From positions 1 to 55,990 of the forward strand of contig JAGATQ010000002.1 of NCBI GenBank assembly GCA_017621205.1: DNA of 55,990 nt, written 5' to 3'. A program made the position numbers and the translations under genes. Positions within the stretch are counted from its first letter, which is position 1, and the number at the start of each line of letters is the position of its first letter. The DNA is from Lachnospira sp. (GTDB lineage Bacteria; Bacillota; Clostridia; Lachnospirales; Lachnospiraceae). This document shows positions 45,233-53,348 of this stretch, one piece after another. Under the pieces are notes generated by a model. It saw only the letters and a program-made list of their open reading frames with translations, was not told the DNA's origin and did no database searches.

Positions 45233-48004
45233 TTATTCCCCAGTCTCCACCGCCTTAAAATGAATATTCTTTAGCGAAACACCATTCTTCGCTACATATA
45301 ACCGCATCACCGCAAACCGATTACGACATTGAATATTCTTTGTTATACGCATTTCCTCTCCTGCTGTCCCATGGAATGTGAAGGTCGCAACCGGCGAGCC
45401 CGTTTTAAAAAGCGTGCACGGTATTTGTGCCAGCTCTCCAAGAGAGGAGCTACCCGTCAGAGTCACTTCGTATGCTCCGAGATGTTTTATATCAAGAGCC
45501 AGAATATAATTGGTATCTGCCTTGGAATCCCTATCGGTTAAATCCATCGTGATTTCATCCTCTAAAACCGTAAATTCTAAATCATGAATATCAATTTCAT
45601 CCGCATCTGCCGGGCGGTTTATAATCTCTACGTCGTCCGCCGTTTTCAACAGACGTTTCATTGCCTGGGAGTGCATAACATAGGTAAGAATATTTCTCGC
45701 ATTACGCTGCAATTCTCCTATTGTCAATGTGCCATCCTGTAAGGAAGCTACCGTATTGTCGCCGGATGAATTGGTGGAGCCATCGGGACAAACCATATAA
45801 ATATCATTTTGTGACCGTGCCATGGCAGCAAAATTAGTAAAATTAGATTCCTCATTTCTCTCGTTAATCGCTGCCCACCAGTCGGTCATAACAATACCAG
45901 AAAAGCCCCACTCTTCACGGAGAATTGTCGTAGCAAGGTCATAGTTCCCTGCTGTCCAAAGGCCGTTTAAAGCTCCGTAGGTTGTCATAATAGAATCCGC
46001 ATAGCCACTCTTTACTGCCATCTCAAAACCCTTTAAGTAAAGCTCCCTTAACGCACGCTCTGAAACCACGGTATCAGACTCCCTGCGTTTCTTTTCCTGA
46101 TTATTAGCACAAAAATGCTTTATTGTACCACTGACGCCTTGATTTCTTAATGCCTTTAGCTCAGCGATTGCCATTACTCCGGTAAGATAGGAATCCTCAG
46201 AAAAATACTCAAAATTCCTTCCATTTAACGGATGACGGTGCAGATTCATACCCGGTCCAAGAAGACATTCCACATGATTATAGACCATCTCCATACCAAG
46301 AAGGTTATATAATTCCTCCAATAAATCCGGATTAAAGGTACAGCCAAGCATCGTACCATTCGGAAGACTAAATGCCTTCGCACCAGAATCAAGCCGCATA
46401 CCAGAGGGGCCGTCATCACAGCATACCGCTGGGACACCCATGGAAACCAGACGGTCAGAGACACCTCCAAAAGCTGCCGCCGTTCCCGCTGTTACCCGGT
46501 TACTTCCCATACCCTCACCACGAATCAAAGAAGCCAGATCCTCCTCGTCAAGCTGGGCAATAAACTCATCCATGCTTTTTTCACCAGATAATACGTCGGA
46601 AAGCTTAATTCCCTGATCACCTGTTAACATAAGCTTCTTTGGAAGCTTTGCAAGTCTGCGGCTATCCTCCATTTCCAAAAGCAACGGAACTGGTTCCTTT
46701 GCAATCTCATATTCCCCATTATCAAGTGAAGCTGCTTTATATCGCTCAAAGGGCAACACCGGAGCCAATGCCTGTTCAACTGTCTCTAATATAATATCCT
46801 TCACTAAAGGAAAAGAAAATATATTAGATGAACTTCTAACATCATTTCCCATATAAATATGATAGCTGCCCTGCTCCAACAGATAGGAGTAAGCATGTCC
46901 TGTCACACCGCTATCATCATAGGAAGAGAAACGGGAAAAAGGAATCGAAAATGGAATCTCCTCCTCCTCTCCGGGCAGCAAAGCTTTCGTCTTGGCAAAT
47001 GCAATTAACTGCCGGCTCGCCTTTCCAAGCTTTCCCTGCGGAGCCTCCACATAAATTTGAACAACCTCTTTGCCCTCATAATCACCAGTGTTTTTTACCT
47101 TCACCAAAAGAGACAGCTTTTGCTCATCTATATTTACCGAAGCCTCCTCATTGGTAATAGAGAAGGTTGTATAGGATAATCCATATCCAAACGGATATTT
47201 TACCTTATCCTTAGCAAATGTTTCAAAATAACGGTAGCCCACGTAAATATCCTCACAGTAAAAATTACGGACATCATCACCGAAATTATCATGAGATGGA
47301 TAATCTTCAATGTGGCAGGCAATCGTATCTGTCAGCTTACCAGATGGTGATACCTTTCCAGTTAATACATCTGCTGTACCACTTCCACCAGTCATACCCC
47401 CCTGCCATACATAAAGAACCGCATCCGGCTCACAGACATCAAAATAATTCATATCAATAATGCCACCTACATTTAACAACACAACCATCTTAGCAAAGGA
47501 AGCTCTTACCTTAGAAAGCATGTCTTCCTCAACCTCTGAAAGACGGTATGCACCCTTCGTATCACTATTGTCCCTATCCTCTCCAGCCGTTCTTCCAATA
47601 ATAACAATTGCTGTATCAGACTGTCCCGCCGCCTGCTTTACAAGCTCCTCACTAACCGGCATCTCCTCCTGTGACCAAGGTTCTTTACCCCAGCCCTCAC
47701 CTTCATCAAAGGGGTGTTTCTCCTCCCACTCCTTATAGGTGTTTAAAAGCTGCTGATTCACTGTTACCACACCACTCTCCATAAGTCCCTCTACGATATT
47801 GGTAACCTTCGATACATTAACCATGCCGCCAGAACCAGTTCCACTTTTATAGTAATAGTTTTGAATACGTCCAAATATAGATACTGCTGCCCCCTCCTTC
47901 AGAGGCAATACCTGATTTTTATTTTCCAGCATGACAACACCCTCTGCCACTGCCCTTCTTGCGCAAGCAAGATATTCATTCCAATCTAAGATTTTTTTTG
48001 CCAT
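45233..48004 (-). CDS. Glycoside hydrolase family 3 enzyme with permuted domain order
   Basis: About 923 residues from ATG 48004 (GGGAGGG). It begins with what is normally the second GH3 domain (ACARRAVAEGVVMLENKNQVLPL, DTAIVIIGRTAGEDRDNSD), then an FN3-like domain, and only then the TIM-barrel domain normally placed first (MGVPAVCCDDGPSGMRL, NGRNFEYFSEDSYLTG, GTIKHFCANNQE). The nucleophile is the Asp in GIVMTDWWA. This reversed order is known for some ruminal and gut Firmicutes beta-glucosidases. There is no signal peptide, so it acts inside the cell, probably on imported beta-glucosides; substrate unknown. The enzyme ends in a small beta-rich carbohydrate-binding-like region. Confidence 0.93.
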   Translation of the reverse strand: MAKKILDWNEYLACARRAVAEGVVMLENKNQVLPLKEGAAVSIFGRIQNYYYKSGTGSGGMVNVSKVTNIVEGLMESGVVTVNQQLLNTYKEWEEKHPFDEGEGWGKEPWSQEEMPVSEELVKQAAGQSDTAIVIIGRTAGEDRDNSDTKGAYRLSEVEEDMLSKVRASFAKMVVLLNVGGIIDMNYFDVCEPDAVLYVWQGGMTGGSGTADVLTGKVSPSGKLTDTIACHIEDYPSHDNFGDDVRNFYCEDIYVGYRYFETFAKDKVKYPFGYGLSYTTFSITNEEASVNIDEQKLSLLVKVKNTGDYEGKEVVQIYVEAPQGKLGKASRQLIAFAKTKALLPGEEEEIPFSIPFSRFSSYDDSGVTGHAYSYLLEQGSYHIYMGNDVRSSSNIFSFPLVKDIILETVEQALAPVLPFERYKAASLDNGEYEIAKEPVPLLLEMEDSRRLAKLPKKLMLTGDQGIKLSDVLSGEKSMDEFIAQLDEEDLASLIRGEGMGSNRVTAGTAAAFGGVSDRLVSMGVPAVCCDDGPSGMRLDSGAKAFSLPNGTMLGCTFNPDLLEELYNLLGMEMVYNHVECLLGPGMNLHRHPLNGRNFEYFSEDSYLTGVMAIAELKALRNQGVSGTIKHFCANNQEKKRRESDTVVSERALRELYLKGFEMAVKSGYADSIMTTYGALNGLWTAGNYDLATTILREEWGFSGIVMTDWWAAINERNEESNFTNFAAMARSQNDIYMVCPDGSTNSSGDNTVASLQDGTLTIGELQRNARNILTYVMHSQAMKRLLKTADDVEIINRPADADEIDIHDLEFTVLEDEITMDLTDRDSKADTNYILALDIKHLGAYEVTLTGSSSLGELAQIPCTLFKTGSPVATFTFHGTAGEEMRITKNIQCRNRFAVMRLYVAKNGVSLKNIHFKAVETGE

Positions 48005-48038
48005 TTTATTTCCCTCCCAGATATAATTTATTTCTTCG

Positions 48039-48113
48039 GGCAGTCGCCAAGCAGCCATGGCTGTTTGGCGACTGCCACAAGAGTCAAATGCCCCGTAGCT
48101 TGCTGCGGGGTAT
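48039..48113 (-). promoter_or_regulatory. Two near-palindromic hairpins in the GH3 leader
   Basis: On the minus strand the leader of the GH3 gene holds two stems: CCCCGCAGCAAGCTACGGGG (48091-48110; 9-bp stem with 2-nt loop) and an 18-bp stem (GGCAGTCGCCAAACAGCC with its complement, 2-nt loop, 48039-48076). The ribosome site follows 23 nt later. Neither is followed by a T tract. They could be a protein-binding leader, an mRNA-stabilising structure or a mobile palindromic repeat. Confidence 0.6.
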
Positions 48114-48274
48114 TGGGCTTAGTCAGTTACTTACTATTCGTTGTACTATAATATAATAGTCACGATTTTCGCAAATTCTTTAATCCGATTATAACAAAGA
48201 GAAAAAAAGAATTAAAGGCGGATACATGACACATTTTATGTCTTATCTTGACTTTTTTTAAACAAGTAGGCAAT

Positions 48275-48293
48275 CAATTTACTGCGTAAATTG
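48275..48293. promoter_or_regulatory. 19-bp inverted repeat between divergent GH3 and MerR genes
   Basis: CAATTTAC-TGC-GTAAATTG is a perfect repeat with 8-bp arms, about 100 bp upstream of the MerR-type gene and within the 391-bp gap 48005-48395. It is of a size bound by MerR-family dimers; whether it controls either gene is not known. Confidence 0.4.
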
Positions 48294-48395
48294 GTTACAT
48301 ATGTCGAAAGTTTTGGGACGATTTTAGTATATTTTTGAGACGAGCTATACTACAATAATAGTTGAGTTAATATAGTGAATCGACGGAGGCGGAGT

Positions 48396-49253
48396 ATGAA
48401 TAAAACAGAATTAACCATATCAGAGGCGGCAAAGGAGTTAAAGATTGAAACTCATGTTTTGCGGTATTGGGAGGAGGAGCTTGGCATCCATATACCAAGA
48501 AATGAGATGGGGCATCGTGTGTACCGGGATAAGGAGATGCACCTGTTCCACAATATTATTGAATTAAAGCATCAGGGATTCCAGTTGCGTGCCATTAAGC
48601 TTTTATTAGCAGATTTGAAAGAGGGAGAGGAGCTTGATTTGTCTAAGTTAATTGAGATGAGGGAAGAAATTAACCGGCGTGTAGAATTTTTAAATAATGA
48701 GGGAATTGAAGTAGAGGAATCTGTCCCAGAGCTTATTCGAAAAACGTTAATTAAAAAGCAGCTGGTTAATTCTAAAAATGTATATTCCTTCCCACAAAAT
48801 AACCATCTGCTAAATTACGAAAAAAATGAAGCTGGCATTGATACCTTGGAATCTTCAAAACCAAGGCAGGTGTCTAATGAACGGATGCAGCAATTCCAAT
48901 ATATTATGTTACAGATTATGAATCAGTCCTTAAGCGAATATACAGCTAAAATGACACAAACCTTAAAAGAAGAACTGGTGGAAGAAATCGGTAACCGCCT
49001 GTCGAAAGAGCTTGCCGCTTCCTTACAGTCTGACCTTTCCTCCCAGATTAGTGAAGATGTTTCTACCAGAGTGATTAAAGAGCTGAATTATCTCTCCAGA
49101 ATGCAGGAGGAGGCACAGGAGGAACATTTTCAAAGGCTGGATGAAAAAATAAGGCAGATTCAAAAGCCAGAAAAAACAAAGCGTTTTTTTGGCAAGGATA
49201 AGCAGAAAAATAAAAAGGATATGAAGCTTGTTGCAGCGGCAAAAGATTCGTAG
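48396..49253 (+). CDS. MerR-type HTH protein with coiled coil (RacA-like architecture)
   Basis: About 285 residues from ATG 48396 (GGAGG, 6-nt gap). The N-terminus is a MerR winged helix (TISEAAKELKIETHVLRYWEEEL, HRVYRDKEMHLFHNIIELKHQGF). A flexible middle leads to a long coiled coil (about 165-250) and a very basic tail (KTKRFFGKDKQKNKKDMK). The DNA-binding head plus coiled coil plus basic tail resembles RacA, which tethers the chromosome to the pole, rather than a metal-sensing MerR with a C-terminal sensor domain. It could still be a plain regulator. It is divergent from the GH3 gene. Confidence 0.8.
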   Translation: MNKTELTISEAAKELKIETHVLRYWEEELGIHIPRNEMGHRVYRDKEMHLFHNIIELKHQGFQLRAIKLLLADLKEGEELDLSKLIEMREEINRRVEFLNNEGIEVEESVPELIRKTLIKKQLVNSKNVYSFPQNNHLLNYEKNEAGIDTLESSKPRQVSNERMQQFQYIMLQIMNQSLSEYTAKMTQTLKEELVEEIGNRLSKELAASLQSDLSSQISEDVSTRVIKELNYLSRMQEEAQEEHFQRLDEKIRQIQKPEKTKRFFGKDKQKNKKDMKLVAAAKDS

Positions 49254-49276
49254 GATATACCCGTCTCAATGCATGC

Positions 49277-49924
49277 TTAATGGGGATTTCTGACTACGCA
49301 GTGCAGTCTGAAGCCTTTCCTGACCTCATAAGATTCCAGCTTCATACCGCTTGCATCGCATAACCGCTGTATATCGTCTTTGGAATAAACATGGACGTCC
49401 CCTTTGTGCAAAACTTTATTTACTACCGGAATTTCAATATGGTTAATGAACCACATCACAACCTTGCTTTTTGCTGCCATATCCCTCAAAATGAGCCTTC
49501 CGCCCGGACGAATGACTCTGTGCAGACTTTGAAAGAATTTTTCTGGATTGGGGTAATGGTGAAAACTCATGGAACAGGTAACCACATCGAAGCTGTCCGC
49601 CTCAAAGGGCAAATTCTCACAGTCACCTGCCACAAAGCGTACCCCCTCCAGCTTCTTTTTCTTTGCAATCTGTATCATTTTTTTCGATAGGTCTATCCCC
49701 ATATAGTTCTTATCGGGAAAATCCTTCCGAAACATACCGAGCATCGCTCCTGTGCCACAGCCCGCATCCAGAAGGTCGGAAAAAGGCTCTTTTATCACCT
49801 CCGCCAGCACATCGGGATAATCCTTGCGGCACATATTGTAGACACTGGGATCATTATCATCAAATTTCTCTGCAGCCTGATTAAATTCTTTCAGGGACAG
49901 TCTTTTATATTCTTCACTCGTCAT
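49277..49924 (-). CDS. Class I SAM-dependent methyltransferase
   Basis: About 215 residues from ATG 49924 (AAGGAG, 7-nt gap). Motif I LLDAGCGTGAMLGMF, acidic motif II YMGIDLSKKMI, motif III-IV VRFVAGDCENLPFEADSFDVVTCSMSFHHYPNPEKFF and RPGGRLILRDM put it in the UbiE/Methyltransf_11 group. Substrate unknown. It converges on the MerR-type gene with only 23 bp between stops, and lies 70 bp downstream of the HMA gene on the same strand. Confidence 0.88.
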   Translation of the reverse strand: MTSEEYKRLSLKEFNQAAEKFDDNDPSVYNMCRKDYPDVLAEVIKEPFSDLLDAGCGTGAMLGMFRKDFPDKNYMGIDLSKKMIQIAKKKKLEGVRFVAGDCENLPFEADSFDVVTCSMSFHHYPNPEKFFQSLHRVIRPGGRLILRDMAAKSKVVMWFINHIEIPVVNKVLHKGDVHVYSKDDIQRLCDASGMKLESYEVRKGFRLHCVVRNPH

Positions 49925-49994
49925 AGCAAAATCTCCTTTTTTAATGTAATCCATATCCATTTACTTCCTCATTAAACATAAACCCGCCATGGCA

Positions 49995-50252
49995 TCATCC
50001 CCGGAATGCAGAAAACAGCCCCCTTTTTTCATAGGGCTCTTTGTTTACGAATACCACATCGTAGCCCGCTTTTGCAACTGTGCTTTTCAGCTCCTGTTCT
50101 GGGATATCCTGCTCTGCAAGGATAATTGTCTGCTTTTTTGTATGTGAGCTTGTCACTTTTTTAACCCGGAACGCATTTCTGACCGCCTCATTGATGTGTG
50201 CCTCACACATACCACAGGCCATGCCCTTTATGCCCACTATAATCTTTACCAT
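49995..50252 (-). CDS. Heavy-metal-associated (HMA) domain protein
   Basis: About 85 residues from ATG 50252 (GGAGGG, 7-nt gap). An HMA fold with the metal-binding loop GMACGMCEAHINEAV; the loop is MxCGMC rather than the copper-chaperone MxCxxC with Gly-Cys spacing variations, and it ends with an extension, EPYEKRGLFSAFRG. Relatives carry Cu(I) or other soft metals to P-type ATPases, but no ATPase gene is nearby. The promoter region carries two TTAG-N6-CTAA boxes, the pattern of DtxR/IdeR/MntR operators, which suggests iron or manganese control. Confidence 0.85.
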   Translation of the reverse strand: MVKIIVGIKGMACGMCEAHINEAVRNAFRVKKVTSSHTKKQTIILAEQDIPEQELKSTVAKAGYDVVFVNKEPYEKRGLFSAFRG

Positions 50253-50295
50253 AAAAGTCCCTCCTCTTCGTAAGAAATTGTAAATTCCGTCGTAG

Positions 50296-50355
50296 TTAGC
50301 ATTGACTAACCTATATTTCAAACAAAAGCGGCTGTTTTGTATTAGCAGCCGCTAA
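50296..50355. promoter_or_regulatory. Two TTAG-N6-CTAA boxes (DtxR-like operators)
   Basis: TTAGCATTGACTAA (50296-50309) and TTAGCAGCCGCTAA (50342-50355) share the 4-6-4 palindrome typical of DtxR/IdeR/MntR-family sites. The second overlaps the predicted transcription start of the HMA gene. It also overlaps a hairpin (AGCGGCTG with CAGCCGCT, 50327-50353) followed by TTTTG on the minus strand that may end transcription from the upstream array. Confidence 0.5.
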
Positions 50356-50364
50356 CTTTAGTTC

Positions 50365-50394
50365 AGTATATCTCATTTTTCCCGCCTTTGTCAA
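50365..50394 (-). promoter_or_regulatory. Promoter of the HMA gene
   Basis: On the minus strand, TTGACA (50394-50389), 18-bp spacer, TATACT (50370-50365), about 115 bp before the HMA start codon. The operator-like box lies immediately downstream. Confidence 0.7.
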
Positions 50395-50482
50395 TAGGTT
50401 GTGTATTTCGAATTTCTCCTCTACGTTTGCTACCTCCTTTGCCATATTAAAGTAACGGCAATAAAACTTATATTTAAAAATT

Positions 50483-50809
50483 TTACATAGAAAACATAAT
50501 ATTTAATAATAAGGGTAAAAAAAACATAACCTCAAATTTAATAATAGCTGCCACATGGATTCCCATATAGACTATAGTATAAATGATTCGATTTATTCTT
50601 TTTTCTAATGGCTTTACCGTATATAATAGATAAATTCCCCCCTCGCCTAATAAAAAGGCCGTTATGAAAACCACCCAGTACAATATTTCATAATCAGAAT
50701 AAAAGCTATAATCTGCACATGCAGCAAAACACCACGACCCCATAAATATACTATATTGAAATACTAAAGACATTAATAGCTTGATAATATTGAACATAAG
50801 GCTCTTCAT
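50483..50809 (-). CDS. KPLE-family small membrane protein A1
   Basis: 108 residues, three membrane segments (about 5-28, 42-64, 72-95) with the array signature FLLGEGGIYLLYTVKPLEKR and IIYTIVYMGIH. I do not recognise a named family. It is the last gene of the array, and its nearest paralogue is the broken copy at 52267-52572, to which it is almost identical. Its start overlaps a degenerate copy of the VWA gene tail (frame ending SIR-stop). Another tail copy without a gene (ATGGCAAAGGAGGTA, 50444-50430) follows it. A role as an immunity-type protein is inference from the array. Confidence 0.8.
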   Translation of the reverse strand: MKSLMFNIIKLLMSLVFQYSIFMGSWCFAACADYSFYSDYEILYWVVFITAFLLGEGGIYLLYTVKPLEKRINRIIYTIVYMGIHVAAIIKFEVMFFLPLLLNIMFSM

Positions 50810-50836
50810 CGGATACTCAGCACCCCTTTTCTATAT

Positions 50837-51172
50837 TTAATTGCCATTAAATCTATTCCATAAAATATCTCCCACAAAATCTTGTGCAAAATATTCATAC
50901 AAAATCAACACCAAAAATAGTATATTAATTCCCATATAAATCACGGTATAAATTTTATTTTGTTTTTTATCCTCTAACTGTCTAACAGTATAAAGCAAAT
51001 AGATTCCCCATTCGCCTAAAAGAATTCCTAAAAATATAATTATCTTTAAGATTATATCCTTATATCCTGACTCCTCCAACGGAAGAACAAAGGGACATGT
51101 TAATAACATATAACATTGAAGTATAATAGATATAAATAATTTAATGATATTAAATATTAGACTCCTAATCAT
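50837..51172 (-). CDS. KPLE-family small membrane protein A2
   Basis: 111 residues with three membrane segments. The signature is altered: ILLGEWGIYLLYTVRQLEDK in place of KPLE, followed by KIYTVIYMGINI. Unlike most array members it has an ordinary ribosome site (GGGAGG, 8-nt gap) and no VWA-tail leader. Its last codons and the following 45 nt are nearly the same as those after member B3, showing exchange of gene ends within the array. Function unknown. Confidence 0.78.
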   Translation of the reverse strand: MIRSLIFNIIKLFISIILQCYMLLTCPFVLPLEESGYKDIILKIIIFLGILLGEWGIYLLYTVRQLEDKKQNKIYTVIYMGINILFLVLILYEYFAQDFVGDILWNRFNGN

Positions 51173-51188
51173 TGCTCAAATCCTCCCT

Positions 51189-51524
51189 TTATAACAAAAC
51201 TTCAACAATGTTATCAAAAACACCAAATATACATCCATAAATACAACAAAATGTTACAGCACTTGTTATATGTATTCCCATATAAATAATACAATATATA
51301 ATTTTAGATATTTTCCTTTGCAACGGCTTTACTGTATAGAGTAGAAAGATACCTCCTTCACCCAGCAAAAATGCTAGTATAAAAATTAACCAGAATACTA
51401 TTAAATTAAAATCATAACACTCACCGCCCGCAATCCAAGCAAATATAAAAGACCCCATAAATATACTGTATTGAAATACTAAAGATATTAATAGCTTGAT
51501 AATATTAAATGTAATTTCTTTCAT
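51189..51524 (-). CDS. KPLE-family small membrane protein A3
   Basis: 111 residues, three membrane segments. N-terminus NIIKLLISLVFQYSIFMGSF and core AFLLGEGGIFLLYTVKPLQRK closely match A1. Its start codon overlaps a 10-codon frame at 51550-51521 that reads MAKEMPNIR-stop, a near copy of the VWA protein's C-terminus, and homology to the VWA gene continues about 15-20 bp further upstream. Expected to sit in the cytoplasmic membrane; function unknown. Confidence 0.8.
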   Translation of the reverse strand: MKEITFNIIKLLISLVFQYSIFMGSFIFAWIAGGECYDFNLIVFWLIFILAFLLGEGGIFLLYTVKPLQRKISKIIYCIIYMGIHITSAVTFCCIYGCIFGVFDNIVEVLL

Positions 51525-51577
51525 CGAATATTCGGCATCTCCTTTGCCATATCAAAATGAAAACTTAAAAATACAAT

Positions 51578-51862
51578 CTAATTCATTGACGGAAAGGGCT
51601 GGGTCAAATTTATATATATACATACACTGAACAATACAACATGTACACTTGCATAAACTACTGTGTAAACTATGTTTTTTCTCCTATTTTCCAATGGTTT
51701 CAAAGTATAAAGCAGATAAATACCTGCCTCCCCTAAAAACATTTCCAACAATCCAAGGATACTTAAACCACCAGAATAAAATATAGGACATGAAAATATA
51801 ATACCACATTGAAGCACCATGGATACAATTAGTTTAATTAATTGAAACACATATTTTCCCAT
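51578..51862 (-). CDS. KPLE-family small membrane protein A4
   Basis: 94 residues, the shortest of subfamily A, with three membrane segments and the motif FLGEAGIYLLYTLKPLENR. The leader (AAGGAGCTGATATAATAG) is only distantly like the VWA tail. The last 60 bp of this gene and its downstream flank are repeated, in a different frame, at the end of the chimeric VWA fragment at 52971-53040. That makes A4 a parent of that rearrangement. Confidence 0.78.
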   Translation of the reverse strand: MGKYVFQLIKLIVSMVLQCGIIFSCPIFYSGGLSILGLLEMFLGEAGIYLLYTLKPLENRRKNIVYTVVYASVHVVLFSVCIYINLTQPFPSMN

Positions 51863-51892
51863 CTATTATATCAGCTCCTTCTTTGTACAATA

Positions 51893-52204
51893 TTAATAAT
51901 TCATAAACATATAAGCAAAAATATAAGCCAAAAAAAATGCAATACTTGTCAGATGTATTCCCATATAAATAATTGCATAGATGATTCTAAGCATCTTTTT
52001 CTCCAATGGCTTCATAACATAAAGCAGAAAGACCCCTACTTCACCCATCAAGAAAAATGTTATGACAATCATACGATAAAAAATATCAGAGTCATAAATA
52101 TAATGCATACAATACTGTGCAAACATCACAGAACCAAAGCATATACCAAATTGAAACACCAAAGAAATTAATAATTTAATTATATAAAACATAATCTTCT
52201 TCAC
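51893..52204 (-). CDS. KPLE-family small membrane protein A5
   Basis: 103 residues starting at GTG 52204, which takes the place of the ATG in sister genes. Three membrane segments; core FFLMGEVGVFLLYVMKPLEKK and IIYAIIYMGIHL. The leader at 52230-52201 encodes MAKEVPCIR-stop, overlapping the GTG as GTGA. Highly hydrophobic C-terminus (FFLAYIFAYMFMNY). Function unknown. Confidence 0.78.
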   Translation of the reverse strand: MKKIMFYIIKLLISLVFQFGICFGSVMFAQYCMHYIYDSDIFYRMIVITFFLMGEVGVFLLYVMKPLEKKMLRIIYAIIYMGIHLTSIAFFLAYIFAYMFMNY

Positions 52205-52266
52205 CGGATACAGGGCACCTCCTTTGCCATGTTAAAGTTAAGACAAAAACATAATATTTAAGAATT

Positions 52267-52572
52267 TTAATAATAAAGGTAAAAAAACATAATCTCAAAT
52301 ATAATAACAGCTATCATGTGGATTCCCATATAGACTATAGTATAAATATTTCGATATATTCTTTTTTCTAATGGTTTTACAGTATATAACAGATAAATTC
52401 CCCCCTCACTTAGTAAAAAGGCTGTAATAAAAACCACTCAATACAATAACTCATAATCAGAATAAAAGCTATAACCTGCATATACAGCAAAATGCCACGA
52501 CCCCATAAATATACTATATTGAAATACTAAAGACATTAATAGCTTGATAATACTAAATATAAGGCTCTTCAT
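52267..52572 (-). pseudogene. Broken KPLE-family copy (nonsense plus frameshift)
   Basis: A near-identical copy of A1. After 44 codons the conserved Trp codon (YWVVF in A1) is TGA (52438-52440). The frame continues with FLLSEGGIYLLYTVKPLEKR, then a one-base loss in a T run shifts the C-terminus, which ends at TAA 52267. The VWA-tail leader (ITKEVSNIR-stop) is still present before its start. Two independent lesions indicate decay rather than recoding. Confidence 0.88.
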
Positions 52573-52667
52573 CGAATATTCGAAACCTCCTTTGTAATTT
52601 TATTGTAGGGAATTTTTGTCATAAAACAGCTCCGCTTCAAAATTCCGAAGCTATTTCCCTATTTTTA

Positions 52668-52943
52668 TTAAAGAATTAAAAATATTTCAAATACAATAAA
52701 CAGTCCATTTATTCCCATATAAATATTCTTATATCTTTCATTTTCTAATGGCTTTTTTTTATATATCTTATATACAATTGCTTGAATAAGTATATTAAAT
52801 ATCAAAAATATTATCCAAAGTATCCACCATTCTATTTTCCAACTCATATTATATTCATCCACCATAGCAAACAATATGTAGCAATATATCCAGATACACT
52901 GAAGCAATACAGATAATAATATCTTTTTTAATAAATTTTTCAT
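52668..52943 (-). CDS. KPLE-family small membrane protein B1
   Basis: 91 residues of subfamily B: N-terminus MKNLLKKILLSVLLQCIWIY, Trp-rich middle (WKIEWWILWIIF), then YKIYKKKPLENERYKNIYMGINGLF. Three membrane segments. It shares the KPLE and YMG(I/V) landmarks with subfamily A but lacks the LGEGG motif. The leader at 52969-52940 reads MAKEVPDIR-stop, identical in protein to the VWA end, and overlaps the start as ATGA. A stem-loop region at 52605-52665 follows the gene. Function unknown. Confidence 0.8.
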   Translation of the reverse strand: MKNLLKKILLSVLLQCIWIYCYILFAMVDEYNMSWKIEWWILWIIFLIFNILIQAIVYKIYKKKPLENERYKNIYMGINGLFIVFEIFLIL

Positions 52944-52970
52944 CGAATATCCGGTACCTCCTTTGCCATA

Positions 52971-53201
52971 TCAAAATGAAAACTTAAAAATACAATCTAA
53001 TTCATTGACGGAAAGGGCTGGGTCAAATTTATATATATATATCCAGTAACCATCATTAGTTTCGTCGATTACTCCTCCGACAATTTCTAATAGCTGTTCT
53101 GCGAAGTTCTGGCTTACTGCAGCGAATTTCCCTCCTGTTTTTTCATACAGTTTTTTATAGTCATTTCTCCTGTATTCATGGGATTTCCTGCTTTTTCTCA
53201 T
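52971..53201 (-). pseudogene. Chimeric fragment: VWA segment fused to the A4 3' end
   Basis: 76 codons. Residues 7-54 copy VWA residues 137-184 (numbered from ATG 55929; SHEYRRNDYKKLYEKTGGKF onward, one Ala-to-Val change). After DGYWI the DNA switches, within a TATATATA run, to the 3' end of A4 and its flank, read out of frame (YKFDPALSVNELDCIFKF). A strong ribosome site (AAAGGAGAGG) precedes ATG 53201, so a short product may be made. Most likely a relic of recombination between tandem copies of the VWA gene and the array. Confidence 0.85.
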
Positions 53202-53348
53202 GAGTTTCCTCTCCTTTCCATCATCCTGTTCATAAGTAATTGCAAAATATCAAGTCACCGATATGGTAGTCATAATATTATATAAGTTTACTTCGTTGTC
53301 GCAGCGATACAAAGTACAAAGGTGCGATTAATCATATAGTCTTTTCCA

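Noticed and set aside
50365..50394. CopY or CsoR operator for the HMA gene
   Set aside because: No TACA-N2-TGTA or GC-rich CsoR palindrome is present; the visible palindromes are of TTAG-N6-CTAA type.
52438..52440. In-frame TGA in the array copy as selenocysteine
   Set aside because: All paralogues have Trp at this place, no SECIS-like structure is evident, and a second frameshift lies downstream in the same gene.
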